NCBI GenBank assembly: GCA_947475465.1 | Contig: CANJLK010000014.1 | Coordinates: 1-62,895, forward strand | Reading direction: 5' to 3' | Length of the DNA: 62,895 nucleotides | Origin: Caulobacteraceae bacterium | GTDB lineage: Bacteria; Pseudomonadota; Alphaproteobacteria; Caulobacterales; Caulobacteraceae | Shown: positions 9,484 through 16,663 of the stretch, in pieces | How positions within the stretch are numbered: position 1 is the first letter of the stretch | How the letters are laid out: every line of letters starts with the position of its first letter | Made by a program: the position numbers and the translations under genes | The notes under the pieces: model-generated | What the model saw: the letters and a program-made list of their open reading frames with translations, nothing else | Databases searched by the model: none | What the model was told of the DNA's origin: nothing

Positions 9484-10335
9484 CTAAGGGTAGACGATCG
9501 GGAAGTTGGGGTGGTCCAGGACCTCGCGGGGTTTCAGGCCCAGGCCGTCGGTGTTGTAGTTGGCCTGGCCGGTGTAGCGGCTGCGCGCCGAAATCCGATA
9601 GCTGGACATGGCCCAGCGGATCTTGTCGGTGCGGTTGGGCCCGCTGAAATGCCAGGTCAGGCCGTGGTGGAAGACGGCGGTGCCACGGGCCACGCCCTCC
9701 ACCTTGGTGGGCTTATATTGCTCGAAAATCTCGGGATAGAGCGCGTGGGCGTCCTCGCCGCACTCGGCCATCATGCCGCCCGGCATGCTGCGGTGGGAGC
9801 CCTTGAGGTGGATCATGGGACCCATCTCCGGGGTCACGTCGATCAGGGCGCACCAGAACTGGACCGCCTCGGCGCGGTCGATGGGCAGGCTGGGGAAATC
9901 CTGGTGCCAGACGAAGGTGCGGCCCTTGCCGGACGCCTCGGGGTGCTTGGCCTGCAGGGTCTCCGAGATGATGCGGACCGATGGCACCTTCAGGAGTTTC
10001 GCCGCAGCTTCGCCGAACTTGCGCTGGGTGACGAAGTTGAACATCCAGGGGTCTTCCTGGCGGATGGCGAAGTTGGCGCGCGGGCGGCTGGCCGCCTTCT
10101 CGATGGCCGCGATGAAGGCCTGCTGATCGGCGGGGTCCGAGGGCCATTCGCGCCAGGCGATGCCGGTCCAGGCCATGAAGTGCCGGATGACCTCTTCGCA
10201 GAGTTCCGGCTTCACGAAATCGGGGATCTTCACGACGCCGTCGCGCAGGAAGGTTTCCACGTGTTCGGGGGTGACCTCGCCGATCATCGGCGACAGGTCT
10301 TCGTAGGCTTCATCCAGCGTAAGCGGGGCGTTCAT
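9484..10335 (-). CDS. Phytanoyl-CoA dioxygenase family protein
   Basis: The 283-residue product belongs to the PhyH-like non-haem Fe(II)/2-oxoglutarate oxygenases. The HxD half of the metal triad is seen as FVWHQDF (H144, D146). The distal histidine is in FHHGLTWHF (H224 or H229), and R240 after it probably binds 2-oxoglutarate. The start is ATG 10335, preceded by GGGAGAG at good spacing; the frame extends 19 codons further upstream but without a ribosome site. The substrate cannot be told from sequence; PhyH relatives hydroxylate many small molecules besides phytanoyl-CoA. It is divergent from the SnoaL-like gene at 10526, and the shared 190-bp gap presumably holds both promoters. Confidence 0.88.
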   Translation of the reverse strand: MNAPLTLDEAYEDLSPMIGEVTPEHVETFLRDGVVKIPDFVKPELCEEVIRHFMAWTGIAWREWPSDPADQQAFIAAIEKAASRPRANFAIRQEDPWMFNFVTQRKFGEAAAKLLKVPSVRIISETLQAKHPEASGKGRTFVWHQDFPSLPIDRAEAVQFWCALIDVTPEMGPMIHLKGSHRSMPGGMMAECGEDAHALYPEIFEQYKPTKVEGVARGTAVFHHGLTWHFSGPNRTDKIRWAMSSYRISARSRYTGQANYNTDGLGLKPREVLDHPNFPIVYP

Positions 10336-10525
10336 GGCTTCTCTCCCGGTGACGCTCTGCGGCATCACTCTTTGATCGTTGACGTCGGCCAAGGCTGCAC
10401 GTCTGGGCCCTGACTGTCAAAGGCTCCGGGCCGTGCCGGGCGGCCGCGCGGGACCCGCCAGGTCCTGGCGGAATTGACCGCAGGCCGTTGTTGTGTGGCT
10501 ATCGCCGGAAAACAGGGAGGACAGC

Positions 10526-11023
10526 ATGACGCGATCGGTGCTCGCAGACGAAGTCGAGGTTCGGCGCCTGGTGTCGATCTACGCCAGCTATGTGGACGAC
10601 GGCGACCACGCGCGCATGGGCGGGCTCTTCGCCCCGGGCGGACGACTGGTCGTCTATCATCAGGGCGGCCGGCCGCGGGTGGACGAGCCGCTGCGCCAGT
10701 GGGAGGGCGAGGGGTTCAGCCGCCTGATCGCCGCCCTGGGCAAGTCCTATGTGCGTTGGGCCCACATGGTCGGAAACCACTGGGCCCTGTTCGACGGTGA
10801 CCGCGCCCATGGGGAGACCTATTGCCTGGCCATGCACCTGCGCGACGGCGATCCGCAGAGCGAGGAGGTCAACCTCATCCGCTACTGGGATGACTATGTC
10901 TTCACCGCGGACGGCTGGCGTTTCGCCGCCCGGCACGCGGTCAAGCAATGGGGCGTGATCCGCCCGGTCAACGCGGGCCTTCACGAACTGGACGCCCTGC
11001 TGCACGGACGGCCGGGCGCCTAG
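10526..11023 (+). CDS. SnoaL/NTF2-like protein
   Basis: This 165-residue protein has the cone-shaped NTF2-like fold of the SnoaL-type polyketide-cyclase/dehydratase-like group, with the typical opening EVRRLVSIYASYVDDGDHARMG followed by a FAPGG turn and a WRFAARHAVKQW C-terminal strand. The ATG at 10526 follows a strong GGGAGGA (10515-10521), so the longer upstream reading is not needed. Members of this fold are small-molecule isomerases, dehydratases or binding proteins. No catalytic assignment is possible here. It is the divergent neighbour of the PhyH-like oxygenase, which hints at a shared minor metabolic pathway. Confidence 0.8.
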   Translation: MTRSVLADEVEVRRLVSIYASYVDDGDHARMGGLFAPGGRLVVYHQGGRPRVDEPLRQWEGEGFSRLIAALGKSYVRWAHMVGNHWALFDGDRAHGETYCLAMHLRDGDPQSEEVNLIRYWDDYVFTADGWRFAARHAVKQWGVIRPVNAGLHELDALLHGRPGA

Positions 11024-11045
11024 AAGCCGCCGAACGTCCCGGTCC

Positions 11046-11513
11046 CTATTCGACCACGCCGATGGCCGCGCGCATCCGGGACAGGCGCTTGAGGATGCGC
11101 TCGCCTTCCTCCTCGCCGGGGGGCGGCTCGCTGTTGAGGAGGGCCAGCGAGGTGATGTGCGCTTCCAGGGCGTCGGTGTGCCACACGCCCTTGCAGAACA
11201 GGCTGTCGATCATGGCGCGGATGCCGTGGGCGACCTCGCCCAGCTGGCGAAGACCCGCGGCGCCCGCCACGTCGGCGATGTTCATGGCCGTCTGGCCCAC
11301 GGACGCGCAGCGGGCGAAGATGATCTCCTCCTCGAGGGATCCGAACCAGATCACGCGCTGGACCTGCTCGCGGAGATAGACCTGAAGTTCGTCCTTCATC
11401 AGGTCGATGCGGCTTTCGGAGGCCGCGACCAGATCGTCGAACGGCACGCCCTCGACGCCCTGCACGATCTTGGCCAGGCGGTTGGGGGGATCGAAAATTC
11501 TGACCTTCGTCAT
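11046..11513 (-). CDS. Uncharacterised helical protein at the end of the cheY operon
   Basis: The 155-residue product starts at ATG 11513, only 8 nt after the stop of the preceding receiver gene and behind an AAGG sequence. It looks wholly alpha-helical. I do not recognise a catalytic motif: there is no HxLKG phosphotransfer motif, so an HPt domain is not supported. Segments such as VWHTDALEAHITSLALLN and the charged SEPPPGEEEGERILKR stretch suggest a helical bundle. Small alphaproteobacterial che-operon proteins annotated as CheE or as hypothetical occupy similar positions. Its location as fourth gene after cheY, a CheZ-like gene and a receiver gene implies a role in the same chemotaxis module, probably a protein-protein interaction partner. 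The longer frame to 11702 overlaps the receiver gene and is rejected. Confidence 0.75.
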   Translation of the reverse strand: MTKVRIFDPPNRLAKIVQGVEGVPFDDLVAASESRIDLMKDELQVYLREQVQRVIWFGSLEEEIIFARCASVGQTAMNIADVAGAAGLRQLGEVAHGIRAMIDSLFCKGVWHTDALEAHITSLALLNSEPPPGEEEGERILKRLSRMRAAIGVVE

Positions 11514-11521
11514 GGTGCGCC

Positions 11522-12130
11522 TTAGCCGAAAATGGAGTCGATTTCGTTTTGTGACATGGCCCGTTCCGGCTGGGCGATGAGCCGCATGGCGTCCGCGCGC
11601 CGCTCCGGAATGCCCTCGGGCAGGGGGACCTTCTTGAAGCGGCGGTCGGGGCCGCAATAGTTGTCGCTGGTGACGAACTGGCGCGGGTTGCGGGCCAGCC
11701 ACTCGATACGTCCAAGCAGCACGCCGGGTACGATGGGCTTGGTGACCACGACGTTCACGCCCGCGTCCCGGGCCCGGATGACCTTCTGGCGCGGCGTGAA
11801 TCCGCTGACCAGCATGATGGGTACGGTGAAGTTCGGGTTGTTCGGATTGCCCCGGATGTGACCGGCCAGGTCAAAGCCATCATGTTCCGGCATCTCGCCG
11901 TCCACGATGATCAGATCGAACTGGTCTGAATGGAGCAGGCGAACCGCCTCTTCGACGCTGCGCGCCTGACTCGGGTTGCGGACGCAAAAGCCCAGCAGCG
12001 CCTGGGCCAGGATCTCCAACGCCTGCGGATTGTCGTCCACGATGAGCAGCCTGGCGCGTTTCAGGTCGAGGCGTTGGCCGCCTGTGGGGCGGCGCGGCTC
12101 CACGACCTCGTCGGTGTCGGTTGCGGTCAT
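11522..12130 (-). CDS. Receiver-domain protein with FliM-like C-terminal peptide
   Basis: This 202-residue response regulator has one receiver domain (about 26-150) with acidic pair D32/D33, phospho-acceptor D77 (LIIVDGEMP) and the conserved lysine in VVVTKPIVPG. There is no DNA-binding or enzymatic output domain. A roughly 50-residue tail follows, containing a basic patch (GPDRRFKK) and ending in MSQNEIDSIFG (192-202). That end closely matches the EID-containing peptide at the N-terminus of the flagellar switch protein FliM, which binds phospho-CheY. It could therefore dock the neighbouring CheY or compete with FliM; this is inference. The start ATG overlaps the stop of the upstream CheZ-like gene (ATGA), showing tight coupling in the cheY operon. 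Confidence 0.9.
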   Translation of the reverse strand: MTATDTDEVVEPRRPTGGQRLDLKRARLLIVDDNPQALEILAQALLGFCVRNPSQARSVEEAVRLLHSDQFDLIIVDGEMPEHDGFDLAGHIRGNPNNPNFTVPIMLVSGFTPRQKVIRARDAGVNVVVTKPIVPGVLLGRIEWLARNPRQFVTSDNYCGPDRRFKKVPLPEGIPERRADAMRLIAQPERAMSQNEIDSIFG

Positions 12131-12462
12131 GCTTCAGGCTCATCCGAAGTGAACAGCAGGTCAGCGGCGGTCTGATCCAGGCCGTCCGGCGTATCGGCCG
12201 GTCCGTTGAGTAGGGGGTCATGGCTTTCGGCCCGCCCCAGCAGATGTGCGGCGAGCCGCGCCAGGCGCTGGCCGGCCAGGTCCTCGAAGGCGGTGGCTTC
12301 CAGGATGGCCAGCAGCATCGCGTCCAGGGCGTCGAGGGCCGCGCGGTCGCCCGCGCGCGCCTCGGCGCTGTGCGCCATGGCCGCGGTGGTCGCATTGAGG
12401 ATCGCGTCGGCCGCGATCCGCAGTTCGCGGTGGACGACCTCGATCTGGGCCGCGGCGTCCAT
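12127..12462 (-). CDS. Small CheZ-like CheY phosphatase (probable)
   Basis: The 111-residue all-helical protein contains AFEDLAGQRLARL at about 58-70. In CheZ the equivalent DFQDLTGQ segment carries the catalytic Asp and Gln four residues apart (D143 and Q147 in E. coli); here they are D61 and Q65. The protein ends in GLDQTAADLLF, which resembles the CheZ C-terminal CheY-binding helix. It is about half the length of enterobacterial CheZ, as though the long helical hairpin had been shortened. The expected role is to accelerate dephosphorylation of the CheY encoded immediately upstream. It starts 1 nt after the cheY stop and overlaps the following receiver gene by 4 nt. The CheZ assignment rests on the motif, tail and context. 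Confidence 0.7.
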   Translation of the reverse strand: MDAAAQIEVVHRELRIAADAILNATTAAMAHSAEARAGDRAALDALDAMLLAILEATAFEDLAGQRLARLAAHLLGRAESHDPLLNGPADTPDGLDQTAADLLFTSDEPEA

Positions 12463-12463
12463 C

Positions 12464-12850
12464 TCAGAACTCGCCGAAGACCGTGGTCAGCTTCTGTTTC
12501 AGCACCGCCAGGGTGAACGGCTTGATGATGTAGTTATTGGCGCCCGCCTTGCGCGCGGCGACGACGTTTTCGGTCTTGGCTTCCGCCGTGACCATGACGA
12601 ACGGCACCTTGGCGCTGCCCGCTTCGGCGCGGACCGCGGTCAGCAGGTCCAGGCCCGTCATCGGGGTCATGTTCCAGTCCGAGAGGATCAGGCCGTAGTC
12701 GTGGGCGCGGATCATCTCCAGGGCCGCGGGGCCGTCGCAGGCGTCGTCTATATTGGTGAAGCCCAGCTGTTGCAGAAGGCTGCGGACGATCCGGACCATG
12801 GTCTTGTAGTCGTCGATCACCAGAACCCGCATGTTGAAGTCGAAGGCCAT
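12464..12850 (-). CDS. cheY: Chemotaxis response regulator CheY
   Basis: A single-domain receiver of 128 residues with the complete phosphorylation machinery: acidic pair D13/D14 (VIDDYKTM), phospho-acceptor D58 (LILSDWNM), switch threonine T88 (VMVTAEAKTENVV) and K110 (IIKPFT). The AEAKTENV segment and the length are typical of CheY proteins that bind the flagellar switch. It is the first gene of a minus-strand operon (cheY, CheZ-like, receiver, unknown) divergent from cheA, with a long AT-rich intergenic region carrying several palindromes upstream. CheA from the divergent operon is the expected phosphodonor. Confidence 0.95.
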   Translation of the reverse strand: MAFDFNMRVLVIDDYKTMVRIVRSLLQQLGFTNIDDACDGPAALEMIRAHDYGLILSDWNMTPMTGLDLLTAVRAEAGSAKVPFVMVTAEAKTENVVAARKAGANNYIIKPFTLAVLKQKLTTVFGEF

Positions 12851-13234
12851 CCGGACCCCTTGCTCTAATGTCGGCGTCCCGCAGCGGTCGCCTTTCCGGG
12901 TTGGACATTCCCCCGCGTGGACCTAAGCAAATGCTAATAAGAATGCCGGGAAATCGTGTATAAGAAGCCTGCGTAATGAATTGTAATCGCCATTCATGCG
13001 TCGTGAAATACACTTGAGGTGTATAAAGTTGCGCGTTAACGACGAGTTTTAACGCCATATATGGCAAGTACGTTTCCAACTATTGGTATATATATCTGGA
13101 TTACCTTAGGTAATAATACCTATGAATAATATTCAACATCGAATCAGCGATTTTTTATTTCGACCTTAACTCCTGCCCGCCAATCCTGATGGGGCTTGGT
13201 CCGCCCCTCGGCCGGCCGGCGGGAGGACCTGAAC
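12851..13234. promoter_or_regulatory. Divergent cheY/cheA promoter region with multiple palindromes
   Basis: This 384-bp gap between cheY (minus) and cheA (plus) is strikingly AT-rich for the window. It holds ATACAC-N5-GTGTAT (13008-13024), the perfect 12-bp palindrome GCCATATATGGC (13054-13065), and a perfect 13-bp palindrome TTACCTTAGGTAA (13101-13113) overlapping AGGTA-N4-TACCT (13108-13121). A lone GTGTATAAG half-site lies at 12956-12964, and a TTAACG direct repeat at 13036-13041 and 13049-13054. The density of symmetric sites implies control by more than one DNA-binding protein. Individual promoter elements cannot be fixed by eye. Confidence 0.7.
13008..13024. promoter_or_regulatory. Operator candidate, copy 1 (ATACAC-N5-GTGTAT)
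   Basis: The sequence ATACACTTGAGGTGTAT is an inverted repeat with 6-bp arms. Sixteen of its bases recur exactly, in reverse-complement orientation, at 22586-22601 next to an XRE regulator gene. It lies about 160 bp upstream of cheY and 210 bp upstream of cheA. Confidence 0.65.
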
Positions 13235-16099
13235 TTGGACGACTTAGTCAGCGATTTCATCGCCGAGACCCGCGAGGGCCTGGAGGCGCTTGATGGTGAG
13301 CTGGTCCATTTCGAACGCCATCCCGAGGACCCGGCGCTACTGGGCGGGATTTTCCGCCTGATCCACACCATCAAGGGGACGTGCGGCTTCCTGGGACTGA
13401 CCCGGCTGCAGACCGTCGCCCATGCGGCGGAGAACGTGCTGGGCGCGTTCCGCGACGGCGAGCTGGCGGTGACGCCGGACGCCGTCTCGGCCATTCTCGA
13501 GACGGTCGATCTCATCCGTTCACTGATCGACGCCCTGAGCTCGGCCGGCGCCGAACCGGCCGGCGACGACAGCGCGCTGATCGGCCGGCTTGAAAGCGTC
13601 TTGACCGGCGAGGCCCCGTCCGTCGCCGCCGCGACGGACAATCGCGCCCTCATCGACCGCCTGGGCGGCGACGCCACCCTCGACGCCGCCTGCGAGATGA
13701 TCCTGGACGACCTGCAGGATGAGGCCTTCGCCTCCGTCTTCGCCGGGGCGGACCGCGACCGTCTGCAGGCCGCCCTGCGCGAGGCGCTGTGCGCCGCAGC
13801 GCGCGGATCCGGGGGCCCCTCCGACATCGACCGGCGTCTGAACGCGGTCGCGCCAGGCGCCGGCGGCGAGGAGATGCGCGGACGCATCCTGGAGCTGGTC
13901 GCCGATGCGCTGGCCAAGCTGGTCTCCGACATCGCGGCGGTGGAAGCCCTGCAGTCCTGTTTCGCCCCGGCAGGCGGGCCCGCGGCGATCGCGGCCGGAC
14001 ACGAGGCCGCGCCTGTGGCCGCGGAGGCGACAGCGCCGGCGCGGGCCGCGGGCGATCCGGTTGAAGCCGATCCCGCCCAGGTGGCCCAGACGATCCGCGT
14101 CAGCGTCGACGCCCTGGAGCACCTGATGACGGTGGTCAGCGAACTCGTCCTGATCCGCAACCAGCTGATCCAGACCCTGCGCCTGGACCCCGAAAGCGCC
14201 TTCGCCGCCCCGCTCAACCGGCTCAACCAAGTGACCAGCGAGCTGCAGGAAGGGGTGATGACCACCCGCATGCAGCCGATCAGCGGCGCCTGGGCCAAGC
14301 TGCCGCGACTGGTCCGCGACCTGGCCAAGGAGCTCGGCAAGCAGATCGACCTGTCCATGGTCGGCCAGGAGACCGAGCTCGACCGGCAGGTGCTGGAGCT
14401 GATCAAGGATCCGCTGACCCACATGATCCGCAACGCGGTGGATCATGGACTGGAAACCGCGGAGGAACGGTTGGCGGCCGGAAAGCCCGCGGCGGGCCGG
14501 ATATCCCTGGCCGCGCGCCACGAGGGCGGCGCCATCGTCATCGAGGTCGGCGACGACGGCCGTGGCCTCCCGGCCGCCAAGATTCGCGCCAAGGCGCTGA
14601 AGAACGGCCTGGCCTCGGCCTCCGAGGTCGAGGCGATGTCCGACGCCGACGTGCGACGGTTCATCTTCGCGGCGGGCTTTTCCACCGCCGACCAGGTGAC
14701 GGCCGTGTCCGGCCGGGGCGTCGGGATGGACGTGGTCCGCACCAATATCGAGAAGATCGGCGGCGCCATTGAGGTGAGCTCCACAGAGGGGCAGGGCACC
14801 CGCTTCACCATCCGCATCCCGCTGACCCTGACCATCGTCTCGGCCCTGATCGTCGAATGCTGCGGCGAGCGGTTCGCCATGCCGCAGTCCTCGGTGGTCG
14901 AGCTTGTCAGCGCCAGCGACGCTTCGGGTCGCAGCATAGAATATGTCGACGGCGCCGCGGTGCTGCGGCTGCGCGAGCGGCTGTTGCCGCTGGTGTCCCT
15001 GCAGGCCTTCCTGGGTCTTGAACCGGCGCCCGACGCCGGAAGCGAGACCTGCATCGTCGTCGCCCGGGTCGGGGCCTTCACCTTCGGCATCATCGTCGAC
15101 CGGGTGTTCGACACCGAGGAGATCGTGGTCAAGCCCGTGGCGACGGTCCTGCGCCACCTGAAACTCTATTCCGGCGCGACCATCCTGGGCGACGGATCGG
15201 TCATCCTGATCCTCGATTTCAAGGGAATCTCCATGGAGACGGGCGCCGGCCAGACGGCCGCGGCGGCGATCCAGGAGGACGTCCAGGCGGCTTCGACCCA
15301 GGATGACGAGCGCACCGCCATGCTGGTGTTCCGCACCACCGACAACGCCCTCAACGCCACGCCCCTGTCCTCTGTCTCGCGGATAGAGGAGATCGACCAG
15401 ACGCAGCTGGAAGTCGTAGATGGCCGCTCGGTCATCCAGTACCGCGGCCGGCTGATGCCGGTGCTGGGCGCCGACGCCGACCGCTCGCAGGTCTGGGAAG
15501 GGCAGGCCAGGCAGCCGTTGCTGGTCTTCAGCCAGGACGAACGCTCTGTCGGCTTGCTGGTCAGCGAGGTCGTGGACATCGTCGACAGCGCCATGGCCCT
15601 TGACCTGGGTCCGGCGAGCGCGGGCGCGCTCGGTAGCATGGTGATCGACGGCGTCGCCACCAAGCTCATCGACATCGCCCACCTGTGGCGCGGGGCCGGC
15701 GGCCCGGCCGAGGCGGCCCCCATTGCGGTGACGCCGACGCCGCCGGCGGCCAACGCCAAGCGACTGCTGATCATCGACGAGAGCCCGTTCAGCCAGCTCC
15801 TGCTGAAGCCGATGCTGATCAATGCCGGCTATGAGGTGTCGGTCGCCGCCGACGCCCATGCGGCCCTCGACCTTTACGCCCGCGGCGAGGTCTTCAGCCT
15901 GATCCTGGCGGACCGCACGCGCGGCGCGCCCGCCAATCAGCTCGCGGCTGCCCTGAAGGACGCCAAGAGCTGGCATCAGACGCCGCTGCTGGCGCTGGGC
16001 CGCGAGAGTCTGTCCCTGACCTCCGACGTCTCCGACGTGGCCGCCCTGATCGCGTCCGCCCAGGACATCTCAGTCCAACCCCTGCGAGGTGCGGCATGA
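13235..16099 (+). CDS. cheA: Chemotaxis histidine kinase CheA with extra domains
   Basis: The start is placed at TTG 13235, 7 nt after GGGAGGA, giving the usual CheA N-terminus MDDLVSDFIAETREGL and 954 residues. Domains in order are: HPt (1-110, phospho-acceptor H44 in RLIHTIKG); an unusual segment (136-245) resembling a degenerate truncated globin (DRLGGDATLD, FASVFAGADRDRL); dimerisation domain (285-345); HATPase (N-box HMIRNAVDHG 396-405, DDGRGL 440-445, GRGVGMDVV 493-501); CheW-like domain (532-665); a second CheW-like domain (693-820); and a degenerate receiver (842-954) that keeps D892 but lacks the usual lysine. It should phosphorylate CheY and CheB in a cytoplasmic array with the downstream CheW and receptor. 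The stop overlaps cheW (ATGA). Confidence 0.96.
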   Translation: MDDLVSDFIAETREGLEALDGELVHFERHPEDPALLGGIFRLIHTIKGTCGFLGLTRLQTVAHAAENVLGAFRDGELAVTPDAVSAILETVDLIRSLIDALSSAGAEPAGDDSALIGRLESVLTGEAPSVAAATDNRALIDRLGGDATLDAACEMILDDLQDEAFASVFAGADRDRLQAALREALCAAARGSGGPSDIDRRLNAVAPGAGGEEMRGRILELVADALAKLVSDIAAVEALQSCFAPAGGPAAIAAGHEAAPVAAEATAPARAAGDPVEADPAQVAQTIRVSVDALEHLMTVVSELVLIRNQLIQTLRLDPESAFAAPLNRLNQVTSELQEGVMTTRMQPISGAWAKLPRLVRDLAKELGKQIDLSMVGQETELDRQVLELIKDPLTHMIRNAVDHGLETAEERLAAGKPAAGRISLAARHEGGAIVIEVGDDGRGLPAAKIRAKALKNGLASASEVEAMSDADVRRFIFAAGFSTADQVTAVSGRGVGMDVVRTNIEKIGGAIEVSSTEGQGTRFTIRIPLTLTIVSALIVECCGERFAMPQSSVVELVSASDASGRSIEYVDGAAVLRLRERLLPLVSLQAFLGLEPAPDAGSETCIVVARVGAFTFGIIVDRVFDTEEIVVKPVATVLRHLKLYSGATILGDGSVILILDFKGISMETGAGQTAAAAIQEDVQAASTQDDERTAMLVFRTTDNALNATPLSSVSRIEEIDQTQLEVVDGRSVIQYRGRLMPVLGADADRSQVWEGQARQPLLVFSQDERSVGLLVSEVVDIVDSAMALDLGPASAGALGSMVIDGVATKLIDIAHLWRGAGGPAEAAPIAVTPTPPAANAKRLLIIDESPFSQLLLKPMLINAGYEVSVAADAHAALDLYARGEVFSLILADRTRGAPANQLAAALKDAKSWHQTPLLALGRESLSLTSDVSDVAALIASAQDISVQPLRGAA

Positions 16100-16572
16100 C
16101 CGTCCAGGCCGATCATTTCACCGCGGCCGACGAGGCCGACGGCTTCGTGTCCATCCGGGTCGGCGAGCAGTGGTTCGGGGTCCCGGTGCTGCGGGTCCAG
16201 GACGTCATCGCTGAGACCGCGATCAACCGCGTGCCGCTGGCGCCGCCGGAGGTGGCGGGTTCGCTGAATCTGCGCGGCCGGATCGTCACCGCCATCGACC
16301 TGCGTCGCCGCCTTCGCATGGGCGAACGCCAAGAGACCGAGCCGTGCATGAGCGTGATCGTCGACCGCGCCGGCGAACTCTACGCCCTGCTGGTGGATGA
16401 TGTCGGGGATGTCCTGTGGCTGTCCAACGCAAGCCACGAGCCGGCGCCGGTCACCATGTCGGCCCACTGGCGAGGCGTCTGCGACGGGCTCTACCGGCTC
16501 GAAGGTAAGCTCCTGCTGGTCCTGAACATTGAACAGGTCCTGAACCTGGGCGGGAGCGCACATGCCGCCTGA
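16096..16572 (+). CDS. cheW: Chemotaxis coupling protein CheW
   Basis: A 158-residue CheW with the SH3-like beta barrel pattern: FVSIRVGEQWFGVPVLRVQD at the N-terminus, the conserved NLRGRIVTAIDLRRRL turn and a C-terminal LEGKLLLVLNIEQVL strand. It bridges CheA to the receptor encoded next. The ATG lies inside the cheA stop (ATGA), so the two are translationally coupled, and stoichiometry with the two CheW-like domains of CheA is likely set at this level. Length and motifs are ordinary for the family. Confidence 0.95.
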   Translation: MTVQADHFTAADEADGFVSIRVGEQWFGVPVLRVQDVIAETAINRVPLAPPEVAGSLNLRGRIVTAIDLRRRLRMGERQETEPCMSVIVDRAGELYALLVDDVGDVLWLSNASHEPAPVTMSAHWRGVCDGLYRLEGKLLLVLNIEQVLNLGGSAHAA

Positions 16573-16663
16573 CACCCGCTAGGCCACGACCCGGCCGCCA
16601 ACGCCATTCCTCAATCCCTTCTCAATCCGTCTACGGACGAACCAAGCCCTACAGGAGTCTCCC

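Noticed and set aside
13036..13054. TTAACG-N7-TTAACG as a CtrA box
   Set aside because: CtrA sites are TTAA-N7-TTAA(C), a period of 11. Here the TTAA units are 13 bp apart, so it does not fit. Kept only as a direct repeat in the promoter entry.
13144..14433. 429-codon minus-strand frame opposite cheA
   Set aside because: Serine/arginine-rich product with no domain, produced by the codon bias of cheA in a high-GC genome. A further 818-codon minus frame in the same area is rejected for the same reason.
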